From: Spongiibacter tropicus DSM 19543
GTDB taxonomy: Bacteria > Pseudomonadota > Gammaproteobacteria > Pseudomonadales > Spongiibacteraceae
DNA: 64,000 nt
NCBI RefSeq assembly: GCF_000420325.1
Contig: NZ_ATUS01000001.1
Span: 1,740,463-1,804,462, forward strand
Direction of reading: 5' to 3'
The translations under genes and the position numbers were made by a program. The notes beneath the pieces were generated by a model. The model was not told the DNA's origin. It worked only from the letters and a program-made list of their open reading frames with translations, and did no database searches. Positions 26,862 to 35,970 of this stretch are shown piece after piece (the stretch's first letter is position 1; every line of letters starts with the position of its first letter).

Positions 26862-28448
26862 ATGAACTCTGTGGATACTCCCCGCGCCAAATTGGTCGAA
26901 CTGCTGTGGCAGCTTAAAACCGCCATGGAGCAGGGCAGCAACCGCCGTATTCACTTCAATAGCCTGCTGCGCGACTCCGCCTATCGCCGCGAGCTGATCG
27001 ATGAGGCCGCCACCAGCCAGCAAGCGGACTTGCGCGAGCTGGGTCTTAGCTTGCGAGTACTGAACAGCGACGGCGAACTGACCCAACGCGACGCTGGGGT
27101 CAACCCGGATATCACCGAAACCGTCAGTGCGAGCAGCCGCCCAACAACACCTTCCGGCGGTCAACAGCGCAGCGCCTTGTGGGCCGTCGCGGCCTTGATA
27201 CTGCTTGCGATTGCCGCCGGCATCGTGCTGCTGGATAACGGCCCGCGCCAGCAAACCGTGCAGGGCTCGCTGCGCGGCACTCAGCACTGGGATGCCGACA
27301 CCCTCTGGCGGCTGAAAGGCATTGTCTATCTGGAGGGCAATGCGCAATTGAGCATCGAAGCCGGCACCGTAATCCAGGGTGAGCCGGGCAGCGCCTTGAT
27401 CGTTACCCGCGACGCCACCCTTACCGCTCGCGGCACCGCCGACGCCCCCATTGTCTTCACCAGCGCCCAGGCCGCGGGTCAGCGTCAGGCGGGGGACTGG
27501 GGAGGGCTGGTATTGCTGGGCAACGCCCCGGTGAACAGCGGTGAAGCGCAGATAGAAGGGCTGCCGATGGATGATCGCCGCGGCCGCTTCGGCGGTGGCG
27601 ATACCGGCAGTCATTGCGGCGTACTCGACTATGTGCGCATTGAATTTGCCGGCTATGAGGTCTATGCCAATAACGAACTGAACGGTCTTACACTCGGCGG
27701 CTGTGGCAACAACACCATCGTGCGGCACGTGCAGGTTCACCGCGCCGCGGATGACGGCATCGAAGTGTTCGGCGGCACCGTCGACTTGCAGCGCGTTGTG
27801 ATCAGCGGCGCCGATGACGACTCGCTGGACTGGGATATGGGCTGGACCGGTCGCGTACAATTCATGCAAGTACTGCAGTATCCGCAGATGGGCGACAACG
27901 CCATCGAGGCCGACAACAGCGCCAGCGATCACGCCGCAACGCCGGTCTCCGCGCCCACGCTTTACAATGTCAGCCTGCTCAGTCTGTCCAGCAGTGAAAA
28001 ATTTCAGCGCGGCATTACTCTGCGACGCGGCAGCGGCGGTCACTTTCACAATATGTTGATCAGCGGCTTCTCCGGCGAAGCCATCGACATTCGCGACATC
28101 AAAACCGTGTCCCGCTTCGATAGCGAGGAGCTGAGCTTCAGCGCGATGGCGATCGTGAATAACGGCCCGTATCCCGATGAGCAAGGCAAACACAACGACG
28201 ACGGCGGCTTCGACGAAGCTCGCTTCTTTGCCGAGTTCGCCTTGACCGCCAACCCCGGCCTTGCCGGACTATCGGCCGACGACCCACAACCCGATTTCCG
28301 CATTGCCGCCGGCTCGCCGCTCGGCCAAGGCGCCAGCGCACTGCCTCAAGGCGAATTCTGGGACGAGGCCGCCGAGTATATCGGCGCTCTGCGACCCGGC
28401 AGCACAAAGACATGGCTGGACGGCTGGACCCAGTTCCCCAGCCGCTGA
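26862..28448 (+). CDS. Membrane-anchored beta-helix protein with cytosolic N-terminal domain
   Basis: The 528-residue protein has three parts. A soluble, charged N-terminal domain of about 100 residues ([36 protein letters not shown]) is followed by one membrane helix at 104-124. A large exported domain then shows right-handed beta-helix features: [44 protein letters not shown] and [22 protein letters not shown]. It resembles exported proteins of the parallel beta-helix type found in Bacteroidetes and Myxococcota. No catalytic residues or substrate are evident. It is divergent from argH and ends 81 bases before hemC. Confidence 0.75.
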   Translation: MNSVDTPRAKLVELLWQLKTAMEQGSNRRIHFNSLLRDSAYRRELIDEAATSQQADLRELGLSLRVLNSDGELTQRDAGVNPDITETVSASSRPTTPSGGQQRSALWAVAALILLAIAAGIVLLDNGPRQQTVQGSLRGTQHWDADTLWRLKGIVYLEGNAQLSIEAGTVIQGEPGSALIVTRDATLTARGTADAPIVFTSAQAAGQRQAGDWGGLVLLGNAPVNSGEAQIEGLPMDDRRGRFGGGDTGSHCGVLDYVRIEFAGYEVYANNELNGLTLGGCGNNTIVRHVQVHRAADDGIEVFGGTVDLQRVVISGADDDSLDWDMGWTGRVQFMQVLQYPQMGDNAIEADNSASDHAATPVSAPTLYNVSLLSLSSSEKFQRGITLRRGSGGHFHNMLISGFSGEAIDIRDIKTVSRFDSEELSFSAMAIVNNGPYPDEQGKHNDDGGFDEARFFAEFALTANPGLAGLSADDPQPDFRIAAGSPLGQGASALPQGEFWDEAAEYIGALRPGSTKTWLDGWTQFPSR

Positions 28449-28529
28449 CGCAAGCATCACAGTGGTTTAGTCTGCCCAGCGGCTGGCGTATGATAAGGCG
28501 CTTTAGCTTTATCCACGGACCCCAGCCCT

Positions 28530-29474
28530 ATGTCTGAACGCACCCTGCGCATCGCCACCCGCGAAAGCCTGCTCGCCCTGTGGCAAGCCGAATACATCAA
28601 GGCTCGCCTCGAAGCCTGTCACCCCGGCCTCAAGGTCGAACTGCTGGGCATGACCACCCGCGGCGACCAGCTGCTGGACTCGCCGCTGTCAAAAATTGGC
28701 GGCAAGGCGCTGTTTGTCAAAGAGCTGGAACAGGCACTGATGGACGGCCGCGCCGATATCGCCGTGCACTCAATGAAAGACGTGCCGATGGAGTTTCCGG
28801 AAGGCCTAGGGCTGGCCATTATCTGTGAGCGCGAGGACCCTCGCGACGCTTTTGTCAGTAATCACTACGCCAATGTCGACGCCCTGCCTGAGGGCGCACA
28901 CGTTGGCACCAGCAGCCTGCGCCGCGAGTGCCAGTTGCGCGCCCGCCGCCCCGACCTGAAAGTGTCCAGCCTGCGCGGCAATGTGCAAACCCGCCTGCGC
29001 AAACTCGACGACGGCGAATTCGACGCGATTGTACTCGCCTCGGCGGGCCTGATCCGCCTTGAGCTTCAAGAGCGCATCGCCGACTACATGGCCGTGGAAG
29101 ACAGCCTGCCCGCCTGTGGTCAGGGCGCCGTCGGCGTGGAAACCCGACTCGATGACGAGTGGGCACGCCAACTGCTGGCACCGCTGCACGACCCCGATAC
29201 CGCGGCCAAAGTCAGCGCCGAGCGCGCCATGAACCGTCACCTGCAAGGCGGTTGTCAGGTACCCATCGCCGGTTATGCCATCGATGGCGACAGTGATGGA
29301 CAGCTCTGGCTGCGCGCACTGGTCGGCGAACCAAACGGTCAACGCGTGCTGCGCGCCGAGCAGCAGGGCAGCGCCGAACACCCGGAAACACTGGGCATTG
29401 CCGTTGCGGAACAACTGCTGAAACAGGGAGCGGGCGATATTCTGGCGGCGGTCTACGGTGACAGCGCACAGTAA
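28530..29474 (+). CDS. hemC: Porphobilinogen deaminase (hydroxymethylbilane synthase)
   Basis: The 314-residue enzyme condenses four porphobilinogens into hydroxymethylbilane in heme synthesis. Motifs: [18 protein letters not shown] near the start, [15 protein letters not shown], and the dipyrromethane-cofactor cysteine in [13 protein letters not shown]. It is the first gene of hemC-hemD-hemX-hemY; hemD starts within its last 17 bases. Confidence 0.96.
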   Translation: MSERTLRIATRESLLALWQAEYIKARLEACHPGLKVELLGMTTRGDQLLDSPLSKIGGKALFVKELEQALMDGRADIAVHSMKDVPMEFPEGLGLAIICEREDPRDAFVSNHYANVDALPEGAHVGTSSLRRECQLRARRPDLKVSSLRGNVQTRLRKLDDGEFDAIVLASAGLIRLELQERIADYMAVEDSLPACGQGAVGVETRLDDEWARQLLAPLHDPDTAAKVSAERAMNRHLQGGCQVPIAGYAIDGDSDGQLWLRALVGEPNGQRVLRAEQQGSAEHPETLGIAVAEQLLKQGAGDILAAVYGDSAQ

Positions 29475-30276
29475 TCTCAATGGCCTGCGGGTGCTGATTA
29501 CCCGCCCCGAAGGCCGCAACGAGGAACTGGCTGACGCGCTGCGCGATGCCGGTGCCAACGTGATTATCGAACCCCTGCTGCGCATCATCCCGCTTGGCGA
29601 CGATGACCCCGAGTACCCGCGCGCAAGGCGTTTGCTGCTGGACCTTGATCACTACCGGCATCTTATCTTTGTCAGCACCAACGCCGTGGACTGCGGCATG
29701 GCCCTGATCGACGAGCTGTGGCCGCAGTACCCCGTGGATGTGCAATGCCACGCCGTGGGCGCCGCGACCGCCGCCGCTTTGCGTCAATGGCCCTGGCCCA
29801 CCGCTGCGCTCAGCTCTCTGGACGAGGCCGGGCACGGCAGTATGAACAGCGAGTCGCTGCTGGCAATGCCTGCGCTTCAGGACGTTGCCCATAAAAAAGT
29901 GCTCATTGTTCGCGGCTGTGGCGGTCGCGAACATATCGCCCAAACCCTGCGCGACCGCGGCGCCACCGTGGACTACGCCGAATGTTACCGACGCGCCGAC
30001 ACCGCAGTGAGCGCCATCGAGTTACAGGCACGACTCGACGCACAGCAACCGAATGTGGTCTGCTTGAACAGTGGCGAAACCCTTCAGGCATTTTGTGCGC
30101 GTATCCCCGCTTCGCAGCGCGGCAACTACAGCGTGCTGCTGCCCAGTGTTAGGGTAGCGGATATGGCCCGGAAGGCCGGATTCAGCGAGATTATCCTCGC
30201 CGAGAATGCGGGCACGACAGCGACGCTGGCGGCCCTTTCCCAATGGCAGAGAGACCACCATGTCAGACAACGATAA
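29458..30276 (+). CDS. hemD: Uroporphyrinogen-III synthase
   Basis: The 272-residue enzyme cyclises hydroxymethylbilane with inversion of ring D. HemD sequences are poorly conserved; here [29 protein letters not shown] and [19 protein letters not shown] match the two-domain fold, and the position after hemC confirms it. The start is a GTG inside hemC, giving a 17-base overlap, and hemX also begins 17 bases before its end. Confidence 0.92.
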   Translation: MTAHSNLNGLRVLITRPEGRNEELADALRDAGANVIIEPLLRIIPLGDDDPEYPRARRLLLDLDHYRHLIFVSTNAVDCGMALIDELWPQYPVDVQCHAVGAATAAALRQWPWPTAALSSLDEAGHGSMNSESLLAMPALQDVAHKKVLIVRGCGGREHIAQTLRDRGATVDYAECYRRADTAVSAIELQARLDAQQPNVVCLNSGETLQAFCARIPASQRGNYSVLLPSVRVADMARKAGFSEIILAENAGTTATLAALSQWQRDHHVRQR

Positions 30277-31336
30277 CAAGGATGCGCTTCCCGCCGAGGT
30301 AGACAAAAGCCCAGCCGCGCCACGCCGTCGCGGCGCCGGGCTGCTCGCCAGCCTCGCACTGATCGTCGCGCTTGCCGCCGCTGGCGGAGCCGGCTGGCTT
30401 TACTATCAACTTATTTATCTCAGCGACCAGCAGAACGCCGCCGTTGTCGCCGAGATGCAAGCTGCCCTGAACACCGCCACGAGCCGCAACGACGCCACCG
30501 ACGCCGCGCTGAATCGCCAGCGCGAGAGACTGGCTGAACTCGACAGCCTGATCGACCAGCAGCAGACCATCAGCCAGCGCCAGCTTCAGCAACTCAGTGC
30601 ACAGGTTCAGGAATTGAGCGCCGTCGACCGCAATGACTGGCTGCTGGCCGAAGCCGAATACCTGCTGCGCCTCGCCAACCAGCGCCTGCAACTCAGTGGC
30701 GACAGCCGCGCCGCCGCGCGACTGCTGAGCAGCGCCGATGCCATTCTGCGCGAACTGGATGACCCAGCGCTGCACCCGGTACGCAGCGAGCTGGCCAAAG
30801 AGCTGTCGGCCCTGCAAAGTCTCAGCGACATTGATATCGAAGGCCTCTATCTGCAACTGGAAGGACTGGCTGGCGAAGTCGACAAACTGGAAGCCTACGG
30901 GGCCCCGGAGTATAGCCCCGCCCCCGTCGCTGACGCCGACAGTACCTGGCAAAGCGGTCTCGCCACCGGCTTTCAACGCGCCTGGGAAAAGCTGCGCAGC
31001 TACATCCGCATCCGCCAGCATGACGATAAATTCCGCGCGGAGCTGGCTCCAGAGCAGGCCGACGCCCTGCGTGCCAGCCTGCGCATGATGCTTGAACAGG
31101 CGCAATTGGCACTGCTCGCCGAGCGGCCGACGGTTTACCAGCGCGCGCTCGATAAAGCGGCCAATTGGCTGCAACGCTATTTCCCGCTGAATGACCGCCG
31201 CGAGGCATTGGCGACTCAACTCGAAAAGCTGGGGCAAGCCGATATTCGCGGCGAACGCCCGGATATTTCCGGCTCACTGCGTGCGCTCAAGGAATACAGT
31301 AAGGCGCAGCGCTGGCAGCGCGAGGTCGGTCAATGA
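30260..31336 (+). CDS. hemX: HemX-like membrane protein
   Basis: A 358-residue protein of the HemX family, encoded after hemD in many gammaproteobacteria. It has a short basic cytosolic tail (APRRRGAGL), one membrane helix (LLASLALIVALAAAGGAGWLYY), then a periplasmic coiled coil (RQRERLAELDSLIDQQQTISQRQ, quoted here as RQRERLAELDSL and DQQQTISQRQ) and the conserved WLLAEAEYLLRLANQRLQL motif. Family members were once annotated as methyltransferases, but nothing methyltransferase-like is visible. Function is unclear. Confidence 0.9.
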   Translation: MSDNDNKDALPAEVDKSPAAPRRRGAGLLASLALIVALAAAGGAGWLYYQLIYLSDQQNAAVVAEMQAALNTATSRNDATDAALNRQRERLAELDSLIDQQQTISQRQLQQLSAQVQELSAVDRNDWLLAEAEYLLRLANQRLQLSGDSRAAARLLSSADAILRELDDPALHPVRSELAKELSALQSLSDIDIEGLYLQLEGLAGEVDKLEAYGAPEYSPAPVADADSTWQSGLATGFQRAWEKLRSYIRIRQHDDKFRAELAPEQADALRASLRMMLEQAQLALLAERPTVYQRALDKAANWLQRYFPLNDRREALATQLEKLGQADIRGERPDISGSLRALKEYSKAQRWQREVGQ

Positions 31337-32532
31337 AACTGTTCTTCGTTGCCCTGCTTGCCCTGCTGCTGGCAGCCGGAGCCGCTGTTGCCATCCAGTA
31401 TGACAGTGGTTATGTGCTGATCGCCTACGGCCACACCACGGTCGAAATGACATTGTGGATAGCCGTCGCAGTACTGCTGATCCTGCTGGGACTGGCCTGG
31501 CTGCTGTTCAGTCTGCTGCGGCGCGGTGCCAAACTGTCTGATCGCTTCGGCAACTTTCGCGGTGGCCAGCAACAGCGCCGCAGCGAGCGCGGCGTCATCG
31601 CCTATAGCCGCGGCCAGTGGCTGCAGGCTCGCCGCCTGCTGCTCTCTCCCGCCAACCGTCCAAAGCCACTGATTAACTATCTGCTGGCGGCCCGCGCCAG
31701 TCATCAGCTCAATGACTCCCGCGGCATCGACGAGGCACTTGACGCCGCAGCCCAGCGCAATCGCGCCAGCGAAAAAGCGGCCGAATTACTGCGTGCAGAA
31801 CTGCAACTGGATCGCGGCCAATATGCCGAGGCGTTGAATACTCTCGACGGACTGCGCCGCAAAGACCGCGATCCGGCAGTGACCCTGCTGCTGGTACGCG
31901 CCTATCGCGGCGTGAACGACGCCTCTTCACTGCGCGCTCTGCTGCCTGAACTGCGAAAGCGCAAGCTGATGAGCGAGAACGCCATCAATACGCTGGAACT
32001 GGACGCCCTGCGCGGCGAGCTGCAGGCACTGCGGACAGCCGGCGATGCCGGCGCCCTGCTGCAATGGTGGAAGGAACTGGACCGCAACCGCGCGCCCCGC
32101 AGCGCGCTGCTGCCGGAGATCATCCCCGCACTGCTTGCGCTGGGCAACAGCGAAGATGCGCTCAAACTGCTGCGCGTGGCGATTAAGCAAGAATGGCAGG
32201 AAAGCTTGGTCATGCTGTATGCCAGCGTTCCGGCAGACAAACCCGCCGAGCAGCTCCGTCACGCCGAAGCCTGGCTGAAGAGCCACGCCGACAGCGCAAG
32301 CTTGCAACTGGCGCTGGGCCGGATCTGCCTGCGTAACGAACTGTGGGGCAAGGCGCGGGAGTATTTTGAAGATGCCCACCGACTGGCCCCCAATGCCACC
32401 ATTTGCTTTGAACTGGCGCGGCTACTGGATGGCCTGGGCGAACACCCTCAGGCGGCAAATTATCTTCGCGAAGGGCTGCAACGACAGGGTCAACAGCTTC
32501 CCGAATTGCCACTGCCGAAAGCGCGCCACTAG
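31333..32532 (+). CDS. hemY: HemY-like tetratricopeptide membrane protein
   Basis: The 399-residue protein has two N-terminal membrane helices (FFVALLALLLAAGAAVAIQ and LWIAVAVLLILLGLAWLLFSLL) and a cytosolic TPR-rich domain with YSRGQWLQARRLL, AELQLDRGQYAEALNTL and WGKAREYFEDAHRLAP. It is the proteobacterial HemY (HemYx) family, not the protoporphyrinogen oxidase also called HemY. It overlaps hemX by an ATGA. It probably influences late heme steps or trafficking. Confidence 0.92.
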   Translation: MKLFFVALLALLLAAGAAVAIQYDSGYVLIAYGHTTVEMTLWIAVAVLLILLGLAWLLFSLLRRGAKLSDRFGNFRGGQQQRRSERGVIAYSRGQWLQARRLLLSPANRPKPLINYLLAARASHQLNDSRGIDEALDAAAQRNRASEKAAELLRAELQLDRGQYAEALNTLDGLRRKDRDPAVTLLLVRAYRGVNDASSLRALLPELRKRKLMSENAINTLELDALRGELQALRTAGDAGALLQWWKELDRNRAPRSALLPEIIPALLALGNSEDALKLLRVAIKQEWQESLVMLYASVPADKPAEQLRHAEAWLKSHADSASLQLALGRICLRNELWGKAREYFEDAHRLAPNATICFELARLLDGLGEHPQAANYLREGLQRQGQQLPELPLPKARH

Positions 32533-32546
32533 CACTGGAGGAATCT

Positions 32547-32867
32547 GTGAATATTGAAGCGCTGCGAAAACTGCTCGCCAAAGGTCAGGACAATGCCATG
32601 CTGCGCTTTGGTCTTGGCAAGGCACTGCTCGACAGCGGCGAGGCTGTTGAAGCCAGCGAGCATCTGCGTGCCTGCGTCGGTCACGATCCCGATTACTCGG
32701 CCGCCTGGAAGCTGCTCGGCAAGGCTGAACAGCAACGCGGCAACACTGATGCCGCCCGCGATGCCTGGCGCGCCGCTCTGGATGCTGCCGCGCGCAAGGG
32801 CGACAAACAGACCGAGCGGGAAGTGCAGGTCTTCCTGAAAAAACTCGACAAGACCAACACCCATTAA
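32547..32867 (+). CDS. Small TPR protein
   Basis: A 106-residue cytosolic protein made almost entirely of TPR-like helices: ALRKLLAKGQDNAMLRFGLG, LLDSGEAVEASEHLRACV, DYSAAWKLLGKAEQQRGN and AARDAWRAALDAAARKGD. A GTG start is preceded by GGAGGAATCT at ideal spacing. It lies 14 bases after hemY on the same strand, so it likely belongs to the heme operon transcript. Similar small TPR proteins occur widely in gammaproteobacteria without known function. Confidence 0.85.
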   Translation: MNIEALRKLLAKGQDNAMLRFGLGKALLDSGEAVEASEHLRACVGHDPDYSAAWKLLGKAEQQRGNTDAARDAWRAALDAAARKGDKQTEREVQVFLKKLDKTNTH

Positions 32868-32879
32868 GCCCGCAACAAC

Positions 32880-35162
32880 TCAATGGCTCTCTGGTGGATG
32901 CAGTGTCCAACTGAAGGAGAAATGCGCCTTGACCCGCTCGTCACTCAAGGGCAGTTGAATCGGCGTGTTGCTGTGCCAAGCGGCTTGCTGGTCGAAAAAG
33001 GCCGCCGAACCCGGGTGGCCATCCTGTCCGCCCAGCATGACAAACCAACTGCTGTCTTCATCACCCAGATCGAAGAGGTAGCGCGCCGTAGAACTCATGC
33101 CCACATAGTGCTTGCCCACCGCGAACCCGTGGGCTGACTTCATCAGTGTTTCATTGGCGCCAGCGACCGGCATCTCGGCAAAGCGCCAGCGCCGCCCCAA
33201 TACGGGCAAAGCCGCCAGCGGATGATTGGCCCGCAATCGGTGGACGCTCCCCCAGCGACGATAGCTATCCAGCATCCGCCTGGCAGGCGGCAAGGCCTTT
33301 CTCATGGCCTTGCGCAAGGCCTCGTCAGGCAAGCTCATCACATCGGCCACAATCAGCGAGCGAGGGTCCCAGTTGGCCGTATAAACCTCGATGTTATCGC
33401 CACCACGCAGGGCGAGCGCAAAGTGGTAAAGCAGGCTCTCAAACAGCAATGCCCCCTCGCTGTCCACACTGTAGTCACCATCCCAGTCTGCCAGGCAACG
33501 ATAGCCGCGGCTGCGGGCATCGGGGATCAGTGGCAGCAGCTTGTCGCGCAGGGCGAGCGCCGTATCGCTGTGAATATCGCATTGCAGCGCCTTTAGTAGC
33601 GCGTGGTCTACCGGCCCCTCCTCCGCGAGCCGCTTGCGCAGTCGCTCGACGCGGTCGTCCGGCGAGAAGAAGCCACTGATATACACTTCTGCCTCCTGCC
33701 TGGGGCGGTTGTTCGCCGAGGCCACAAACCCTTCCGGCGGATTCACCTCACAGGGCAAGCCCAGCGTATTCACCGATTGCTGCCAGTAGCTGAGGTCCGT
33801 GGCTGGCAGCACGACATCGGCCGGGCGGCGGGCAGGGCGCCTCGGCAACTTCGCGGCAATCAACTGCCCGATATTACCGTCAACATCGGCATACACCATG
33901 TTTTGCCCGGCGACACCGAAGTCACTCAATGCCTGCTGAAAGTCGCTAAAGTTTCGGGTACGCGCCGCCGCCAGCAACGCACTGATTTCGTCGCTGGCTT
34001 GGTGGCCCATCCATTTCATGGCGAACCGGGGACGCGATTCAGTGCCGGCTTTGCCGCCGCCAAACAGCGGCGCATCACTGAGAATCGGCCCCCACTCGCT
34101 GTCGCGCACCGTGACACTGACCGGCTTTCCCCAGCGGGTTTTGAGAGTTTCTCGGCGAACGGTCAACGATGACTCGGGCACAGCACTGACATCAAACAGA
34201 TCGCTCGACGCTGCATGCAGGGACGTGCCGCCCCAGGCAATATGCGGACTGCGCCCGACCATTACGGCAGGGACACCGGGCAGCATGTACCCCACGGCAT
34301 TGAAGCCGGGACAGCGCAACCCCGCCAGTAACCAGAAGCCGGGCAAAACCATTGGCAAGTGAGGGTCGCCACTGAGTTTGGCAGTGCCCCCTGCGCCGCG
34401 ACGGGCATCCACTGCCACCGCGTTGGAACCGCCGGGCTTACCGAACAAGCCCGACAGCCAGGCCAGACTGTCGCCACCCGGCTCACTCACTAGGCCATCA
34501 ATCGGCACCGGCGGTCCGCCGCTGTAGCGCATCAACTGACGCCACAGCGCTTTCCAGTCACTGCGCTCGCGCATCGGCAGCAGCTTTGGCCACAGTCCCC
34601 AGGTAAAATCGGCAGAGTTAAGACGGCAGAGCGTCAGCAGGTCACTGACCGAGAAATGGCTGGGTGATACCCCCAGAATTTGCATTTCCTCCGGCCACTG
34701 GCGGCGCTGCCCCTGAACGCCGTCGACGACGTGATTGATCCCCGCCGCAAACCCGTCCATCCACTGACGAGCGCTGTCAGGCAATGCCGCAAGATTGTCG
34801 TCAGTACACGCACCGAGGTTGAGCACCCGGAGGGTGTGGTCCGCCCCCCGGGCGAGCGGCCCCAGCCACTCGCTAAGACGCCCCTGACTCGCCACCCGCA
34901 TAAATTCCATCTGCGCCAGCCGCAGATGGGCGTGAACGATGCCCAGCCCAACGGCCAGGTCGGCCTCCGACTCCGCCTCGATAAACGGGATCATATGTTC
35001 ATCCCAGCGAATGGTGATGGGCGCCCGCAAGGGCGCACCGGTCAGCGGCACCTCACTGAGCCGCTGCTGCACCGTCAAGCGACACCTCGGCGTGCTTATG
35101 TGCCCCCACAACAGTCGCCCCAAGAGGGCACCCACACCCGGCAAATCCCCAATTTTGAGCAT
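32880..35162 (-). CDS. Penicillin acylase family (Ntn-hydrolase) protein
   Basis: The 760-residue precursor resembles penicillin G / AHL acylases, which self-cleave before a nucleophilic serine. Here the likely nucleophile is Ser246 in KPGGSNAVAVDA. Upstream, the alpha-chain region has WDEHMIPFIEAESEADLA and LRLAQMEFMR; downstream, beta-chain motifs include LSGDPHLPMVLPGFW and the late ADWDGDYSVDSEGALLFE. No clear signal peptide precedes residue 30, unusual for a family that acts in the periplasm. The substrate could be N-acyl-homoserine lactones or other amides. Confidence 0.85.
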   Translation of the reverse strand: MLKIGDLPGVGALLGRLLWGHISTPRCRLTVQQRLSEVPLTGAPLRAPITIRWDEHMIPFIEAESEADLAVGLGIVHAHLRLAQMEFMRVASQGRLSEWLGPLARGADHTLRVLNLGACTDDNLAALPDSARQWMDGFAAGINHVVDGVQGQRRQWPEEMQILGVSPSHFSVSDLLTLCRLNSADFTWGLWPKLLPMRERSDWKALWRQLMRYSGGPPVPIDGLVSEPGGDSLAWLSGLFGKPGGSNAVAVDARRGAGGTAKLSGDPHLPMVLPGFWLLAGLRCPGFNAVGYMLPGVPAVMVGRSPHIAWGGTSLHAASSDLFDVSAVPESSLTVRRETLKTRWGKPVSVTVRDSEWGPILSDAPLFGGGKAGTESRPRFAMKWMGHQASDEISALLAAARTRNFSDFQQALSDFGVAGQNMVYADVDGNIGQLIAAKLPRRPARRPADVVLPATDLSYWQQSVNTLGLPCEVNPPEGFVASANNRPRQEAEVYISGFFSPDDRVERLRKRLAEEGPVDHALLKALQCDIHSDTALALRDKLLPLIPDARSRGYRCLADWDGDYSVDSEGALLFESLLYHFALALRGGDNIEVYTANWDPRSLIVADVMSLPDEALRKAMRKALPPARRMLDSYRRWGSVHRLRANHPLAALPVLGRRWRFAEMPVAGANETLMKSAHGFAVGKHYVGMSSTARYLFDLGDEDSSWFVMLGGQDGHPGSAAFFDQQAAWHSNTPIQLPLSDERVKAHFSFSWTLHPPESH

Positions 35163-35373
35163 ATCCTGCGCCTGTCCCTGTCCGTTATTGCCTTGAATGG
35201 CATACGAGCAAGTAGCGCACCAACCGGGTTCGACAGAAGGTGATTCTGGGATGGCTGTCCCATATCGAGGCGCGTCTGAACAGCACAATTACCATAGTAT
35301 TGTCAGATACCGGCTGTGCTATGGTGAGACCTCGCCGGGGCGATCCCTAGACTAATAAGAGGATGTTTCTACT

Positions 35374-35532
35374 ATGGACCTGATTCGCATTCTGTTCGCT
35401 ATTCTGCTGCCACCGCTGGGCGTGTTTCTGCAAGTCGGCATCGGCAAGCATTTCTGGCTCAACATCATCCTCACCCTGTTTGGTTACCTGCCCGGCATCA
35501 TCCACGCCGTGTACATCATCGCCAAGAAATGA
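35374..35532 (+). CDS. YqaE/Pmp3 family small membrane protein
   Basis: A 52-residue protein made of two membrane helices: DLIRILFAILLPPLGVFLQVG and WLNIILTLFGYLPGIIHAVYII. This is the Pmp3/YqaE pattern with the conserved LPPLGVFLQVG and LGYLPGIIHAxY motifs. Family members are stress-induced and affect membrane potential. It is short but unambiguous. AGAGGA precedes the ATG. Its stop overlaps the start of the DUF4112 gene (ATGA). Confidence 0.9.
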   Translation: MDLIRILFAILLPPLGVFLQVGIGKHFWLNIILTLFGYLPGIIHAVYIIAKK

Positions 35533-35900
35533 CCCCGGAGGACCGGCTCCGGCGCGCCAGCCGCACAGCCGACCTGCTGGACGGCGTCTGGGGCATCCCT
35601 TTCACTCGTTGGCGCTTTGGCCTGGACGCACTGCTCGGTCTGCTGCCGGTTGCCGGGGATTTACTGAGCGCTCTGCTGGGCCTGAGTCTGGTGTGGCACG
35701 CTCACCACCTCGGCGCTCCCACACACCTCAAGTTGCGGATGCTCGGCAATATCGCTCTGGATTTTGTTATCGGCAGCCTGCCGGTGTTGGGCGACATCGC
35801 CGATATCGCCATGCGCAAGAACCAGCGCAATGCCAGGCTGCTGGAACGATGGGCGCAGCAGCAGGCAGATATACAGAGCCAAACAGGCACACATCTCTAA
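35529..35900 (+). CDS. DUF4112 family membrane protein
   Basis: A 123-residue protein: an N-terminal amphipathic start, then FGLDALLGLLPVAGDLLSALLGLSLV and a second hydrophobic region MLGNIALDFVIGSLPVLGDIADIAMRKN, here quoted from the two conserved segments (GLLPVAGD and GSLPVLGD). These paired G-x-x-P-x-x-G-D loops define DUF4112. Function unknown. The ATGA overlap with the YqaE gene indicates translational coupling. Confidence 0.88.
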   Translation: MTPEDRLRRASRTADLLDGVWGIPFTRWRFGLDALLGLLPVAGDLLSALLGLSLVWHAHHLGAPTHLKLRMLGNIALDFVIGSLPVLGDIADIAMRKNQRNARLLERWAQQQADIQSQTGTHL

Positions 35901-35912
35901 TCATGCAGAAAC

Positions 35913-35936
35913 AAAAAAGCCCCTTGGGGAAGGGGC
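35913..35936 (-). terminator. Rho-independent terminator of ahpF
   Basis: On the minus strand a GCCCCTT / AAGGGGC stem with a 4-base loop is followed by six T. It lies about 35 bases after the ahpF stop and also sits between the convergent DUF4112 and ahpF genes. Confidence 0.85.
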
Positions 35937-35970
35937 AAGCTAGGGTGTAACACCACAGGGGTAGGGAAGA

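Noticed and set aside
26766-28193. A 475-codon open frame on the minus strand opposite the beta-helix gene
   Set aside because: Its product has no recognisable motif and is the low-complexity kind of sequence that antisense frames of GC-rich genes give. The plus-strand gene has a coherent domain plan.
30260-31336. HemX as a uroporphyrinogen methyltransferase
   Set aside because: Old annotations of this family suggest it, but the sequence is a membrane-anchored coiled coil without SAM-binding motifs.
31333-32532. HemY as protoporphyrinogen oxidase
   Set aside because: There is no FAD-binding motif. The protein is two membrane helices followed by TPR repeats.
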